DNA from: Isohypsibius dastychi
Taxonomy: Eukaryota; Tardigrada; Eutardigrada; Parachela; Isohypsibiidae
Direction of reading: 5' to 3'
Assembly (NCBI GenBank): GCA_034696485.1
Contig: JAQIWT010001617.1
Location: 1 to 10,115, forward strand
Length of the DNA: 10,115 nucleotides
Below, in pieces: positions 6,644 through 10,115 of this stretch. A program made the position numbers and the translations under genes. Positions within the stretch are counted from its first letter, which is position 1. Each line of letters starts with the position of its first letter. The notes beneath the pieces were generated by a model. It was not told the DNA's origin. It did not search any database and saw only the letters and a list, made by a program, of their open reading frames with translations.

Positions 6644-9127
6644 TTAATCCCGGAATGTGAGCCACGAATCTATTACCCGACGTTGTTGCAGAAAGAGCAG
6701 ATGTGATGAATCAACCAGCCACCATCCGTTGGGATGTCGTAATTTCCGAAATCTACAACAAATCAGAGTCAAAATCAGATTGCTTTACATCCAGCTCGCG
6801 ATTACGCTCAGTTGAAAACACCGCATCAATTAAGGCTTTTCTGGATACTTCGGGAATCTAAGGATATCAAGCAGAAAGCATCAACTGTATTAGATATTAG
6901 ATAATTTTTTCTTTTTCCTGCGAACCGGGGCAAAAGTTTGTTCTTAGAATTCGCAGCTGTTCAGATTCAGAATGTTAGGTGTATTGCCACTCACATTTCC
7001 CACGCAATGGTAACGAAGAATATTGTCAAGGCTGTTGCTGCAAATCCTCTGATCAGCGGCAGCCGGAACCAACCTTCAAAAATGAATTTTCATCGCATCA
7101 CCGATTTTAACACGCATATTTATGCTCATCTAACCTTGACTCGGACATGCGGTATCCTGATACTCTGGAGTACACAGCGGAGGCAGCAACGGGCTGACCA
7201 TAATGTTGGAGATATTCGAAGAAATATTTGATCGCCAGATCAATACATCCAGAGTCGGTTGATATCGTGCGAACACCTGTTATTCAGTTTATGTTTTGTA
7301 AAAACAAGAGAGTGGGTATTTAATAATGCGTGAACCTCCATTCTGCGGGTCTGATTGTTATACGCAAACACATCCATCTCCAGCAGACGGATCCCATTCT
7401 TATTAATTACAGACGGCCCGGTCTTGAGATCGACTTGGTTGCCGAACAGCTCTTCGGCGATGCGGGATGCAGAACATGATCCAGTGCGATTGACCGTTTC
7501 AGCCCATAGTTCTACGCTGTCATATGTTGTTCGAACGCTGTAGATATCCAAGGGCTTGAAAAACAAATTTTCTGCATATTGTTATATATTCATCTTAGTA
7601 GTTTACCAATAAATTCTCAGCGTAGATATTTCCATGATGTTTCTTTGAACGCACAGCAATTTCTCGGTTAAGTCCTTCAAGGTCACGATCAGGTGCCTTG
7701 ATGGTTACGTAAATCACCCTTTGAAAAGCCTCCACTTCCTACGTCCAATGGTTTCACGTCAAAACATAGACGAGTAGAACAGTAGTCTTACGGCCAAAGC
7801 TGAGGCGTTGGCGAAGAGCTTTGTTGAGCCGTAAGCCGGCATCTGCGTGGCTTGACTGACAATATACACCTACGGTTGCTCATTCAAATTGGCTGTCATA
7901 CGGTGGCACGACAAATTTCGCACTTACGTAACCTTGAATCATGTTTAAGGTCACGGCAATTTTCTGCAGCCAAAACCAAATTAAGTGTAAAAAACGTATC
8001 ACTTTCGTCTACCTTACTAATATTTTTGTCAAACATTGCGTGGTAGATAGCACGAGAAAAACTGCAAATAGAAATGCCCACATATACGATTAACCAATAG
8101 ACATTTCCCTCAGCAAGACTTGCATCTAAAGGGTATCAAATACCTCGGTTCTTCAATCCGGCTGACCTCAGGAACTGAGCAACACGGCCGCCGTCGGAAC
8201 AATTAGGCAGCGCTTGATAGTCTAGCTGAAATCCAGGTTGCCTTCCAGTTGACAACATTGCCAGTTTCATTATCTCGTAGAAAACACCATCACCGACAAG
8301 CATCATAACGCGTTGCCAATCCAGTTGTTTACATAACAGTAGAATGGTCTGGGTGAATTCCCTCCTGGTTCCGCTCATGAACAATGCATGTGTGTCTGTA
8401 AACTCTGGCTGGATTTTCATTTCTTGAACGAACCCACTGGAAGAAATCTAGTAAGCATTGGAAAATAGCTTTGCAGAAAGTACCCACGTTATGAAGGAGA
8501 AAGAGTTTCGTTCTGAAACACATACACAAATTAGGTTTTCTATCAGGTCACCGGAGGATCAAAAAACGAAGAATGGACAAGAGTGTTTTGCTGAATTTTT
8601 GTGAAAATATAAAGTGGTTGAGAGACTGCACTAAATGTTAAATCTTAAGAAACAGATGACAAAGCCTTGAAACTTCATGATATCTGAGTTTGACATCGCA
8701 CTCACCTTTTGCCATCAATCTGGCAGTTCGTTCGCAGCCTGATAAAATAGAAACTGTAAAGAAAGTCACTTCGGAATATGGTAGAGGGCTTACCTGCAGC
8801 GAGGATGAAGGCCATACAGCTCTCATCATCATGCTCACTGTAATATTCTCGAGCAATGGCGTCTGCACTTGCAGCATCGTTCGCCTCCCGTTCGAAGACA
8901 TCGCAAAATGATGCTTTGGTGTCGATAGCTATAACTGACAAGTGTACATGCGGAAAATACTTTTTATTGCACTCTTCAACTGCAATGTCCAAGGGCGCCC
9001 CCAAATACGAAAGAGACAGCGCCGTCGAGCTATTGCTCGGGAGGAGACTGATCAACTTCAGATGCACTCCGCTGGCATGACATGATGATATAAATACACT
9101 GGCAATAACAAAAATGGCGATCAGCAT
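6644..9127 (-). CDS. Natriuretic-peptide-receptor-like single-pass receptor (ANF-receptor ectodomain, short tail)
   Basis: Twelve exons can be joined in frame: 9127-8794, 8738-8706, 8512-8488, 8436-8144, 8061-8018, 7963-7928, 7869-7792, 7738-7607, 7554-7336, 7276-7135, 7073-6995, 6752-6644. Together they give 507 residues. Most introns are 51-82 bases; exceptions are intron 2 (about 193) and the last (242). A signal peptide (MLIAIFVIASVFISSCHASG) precedes an ANF-receptor (periplasmic-binding type I) domain at about 22-400. It shows the conserved AAGCERTARLM, then IQPEFTDTH, LDWQRVMMLVGD, FLVLSTTQCL, LNMIQGYVYIVS, TYDSVELWAE and GPSVINKNGIR blocks in the family's order. A juxtamembrane Cys pair (LCTPEYQDTACPSQ) follows, then one TM (about 455-472). 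The last exon gives a 36-residue tail starting IFRKLRHPNGWWLVD, and no kinase-homology or guanylyl-cyclase domain follows. In this family NPR-C has the same layout. Exons 3 and 12 are the least certain. The gene may instead be a truncated receptor guanylyl cyclase. Confidence 0.72.
6890..6917 (-). CDS. Alternative last exon of the receptor gene (lysine-rich 9-residue tail)
   Basis: After the TM exon (donor AAAT|GTGAGT at 6995/6994) the nearest usable acceptor is TTCGCAG at 6918. Joining there keeps frame and gives MKKKKLSNI then TAA at 6892-6890, a 480-residue product whose tail is just a basic stop-transfer signal. The intron would be 77 bases, close to the others in the gene. It competes with the exon at 6752-6644, which joins in the same phase and whose sequence looks more like a receptor-cyclase juxtamembrane region. 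Both could be used. Confidence 0.35.
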
Positions 9128-10115
9128 TCTGGTAATATTCCGGAATAATATTTAGAACTAAGGTATGATGCGATATCATCCAAAGGGGCGCGAGTGAACG
9201 TTTGTGGCATATCACATTCACCAGAAAGTGTGTTTTATATCCCGGTGTTACGTGAGGTACAAGCTGGACGCGTGTAGTCGCGCCCCATCGGGCTGCGTCG
9301 CCAATTGGGTATGCATTGCCTTAAATTGAAACAAAATGACAAATTCAAGCTCGGGATCAAAACGCCTTGGTGATCCGGAACTGAAACCGACCTCGCTTGA
9401 AATTCGAGTAAAGCTTAAAAGGTGAGCGAAGAGCGCCAGTGGGTTAGAGCAACCATCCACTGGCTGTTCCATTTGTGAGTGTTTTCATGACAGAGAGAGG
9501 TAAGAAACTTCACCTTGAATTTTCGTTTAGAAATCTGGGCAACTTAGCATCCGTTAATGGTGATTTCCATGATTTCTCCAGTGATTATGTTCATCATTTG
9601 GATGATATAGGGGAAGTAATTGACAAAGCGCCCTGACGTCACTGAAATCTACGTAAAACTGATTGACCATGTCACTCAACTTTCGCGATCTGGATAATCA
9701 AAGTTCAGTCCGATCTGTGTGAAATTAGACTACCTGCTAAAACTCATCATCTAGACGTTGAACTAACGAAGGGATAACTCACAAAGTAGCAAACAGAACA
9801 GTGGATGACAGTGACACATACAGATATAGGTACCAGCGAACGGAGAGCTTTTGTCGCGGCCAGACCTCCGATCCATTTTGTGATATGGAAAGGAGCAGAG
9901 CGTTGTCATTAGTGTGCCTGTTCTAGCCTTGAATCAACATCGGACCGGAGATGTTACAGAGCAAAATTCTTCTGTGGCTGTTTATCTCTACCTCTAAAGG
10001 CTACGGACTCGAATTTTGATACGACTTCTCCTCTTTCCGTAGCTGAGATCCCGCCAAAGTAGATACACCTTCGGTTTCCTGTGCCTTTGGTGCATAACGT
10101 AAAACCGTCTGTTTT
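9128..10115. other. Right flank: upstream of the receptor gene, no supportable gene
   Basis: The part next to 9127 is the presumed promoter of the receptor gene. A minus-strand open frame at 9472-9248 has no ATG-based family resemblance and lies in a GC-richer block (about 9240-9470) that may be a repeat. Short ATG-initiated frames near 9951 (plus; hydrophobic MLQSKILLWLFIS, stop after 22 codons) and near 9875 (minus; MDRRSGRDKSSPF) could be first exons of genes leaving the window, but no partner exons are visible. Confidence 0.35.
9435..9464 (+). repeat. Perfect 8-bp hairpin with tRNA box-A-like loop region
   Basis: GCCAGTGG (9435-9442) and CCACTGGC (9457-9464) are exact reverse complements around a 14-base loop. 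The left arm and loop (gcgccagtgggttagagc) resemble a tRNA D-arm/box A, but no box B follows within tRNA distance, so this is not a tRNA gene. It may be a decayed tRNA-derived SINE head. Confidence 0.35.

Noticed and set aside
7240-7566. Uninterrupted minus-strand frame of 108 codons at the receptor's ninth exon
   Set aside because: Its first codon is TTG and its end runs into intron sequence. The receptor model uses only 7554-7336 of it, with an acceptor TTTTTCAAG that gives a normal 52-base intron and keeps frame; the nearer GCAG acceptor would make a 35-base intron and a stop.
7896-8081. 61-codon minus-strand open frame in the receptor gene
   Set aside because: It reads two real small exons and the intron between them in the wrong frame. 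In the receptor frame the exons give FLVLSTTQCL and KIAVTLNMIQGY, which fit the ANF-receptor fold.
9431-9464. tRNA gene
   Set aside because: A box-A-like stretch is present, but there is no anticodon stem, no T-arm and no box B at tRNA spacing.

Overview
The window looks like a compact animal nuclear genome. Genes lie on both strands and are split by very short GT-AG introns, mostly 51-82 bases. The protein types are metazoan: a rhodopsin-type GPCR, secreted EGF-like proteins and a natriuretic-peptide-receptor/receptor-guanylyl-cyclase ectodomain. There are no prokaryotic operon features. A small-genome invertebrate such as a tardigrade or nematode fits best. I lean towards tardigrade from the flavour of the GPCR and receptor sequences, but the window alone cannot settle this.

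Layout from left to right: (1) the first 119 codons of a class A GPCR on the minus strand, running off the left edge (357-1); (2) a gene-poor stretch with two overlapping minus-strand open frames (718-1075) and a weak sideroflexin-like open region (1579-1923, minus); (3) a small three-exon secreted EGF-like gene on the plus strand (copy 1, 2367-2956); (4) an intronless gene for a 63-residue secreted cysteine-rich peptide on the minus strand (3917-3726); (5) repeat DNA: a 246-bp element with 21-bp terminal inverted repeats (4244-4489) and a short 8-bp-unit tandem repeat (4712-4766); (6) a second copy of the EGF-like gene (copy 2, 5383-5925), duplicated together with more than 100 bp of upstream DNA; (7) a receptor gene on the minus strand (9127 to 6644) that I can assemble into 12 exons: signal peptide, complete ANF-receptor ligand-binding domain, one membrane segment and a cytoplasmic tail of only about 36 residues; (8) a right flank (9128-10115) without a supportable gene.

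The most notable content is twofold. The EGF-like pair encodes a single-module protein in which the six EGF cysteines occur in the rotated order C5-C6-C1-C2-C3-C4 on one phase 1-1 exon. Each copy carries a different lesion: copy 1 is out of frame in the signal-peptide exon, and copy 2 has lost the Gly/Leu-rich C-terminus. The receptor gene keeps the natriuretic-receptor ectodomain but appears to stop before the kinase-homology and cyclase domains, so it has the architecture of a clearance-type (NPR-C-like) receptor. Two competing last exons give different short tails. The genes do not form an obvious pathway. What they share is a theme of secreted and surface signalling proteins.
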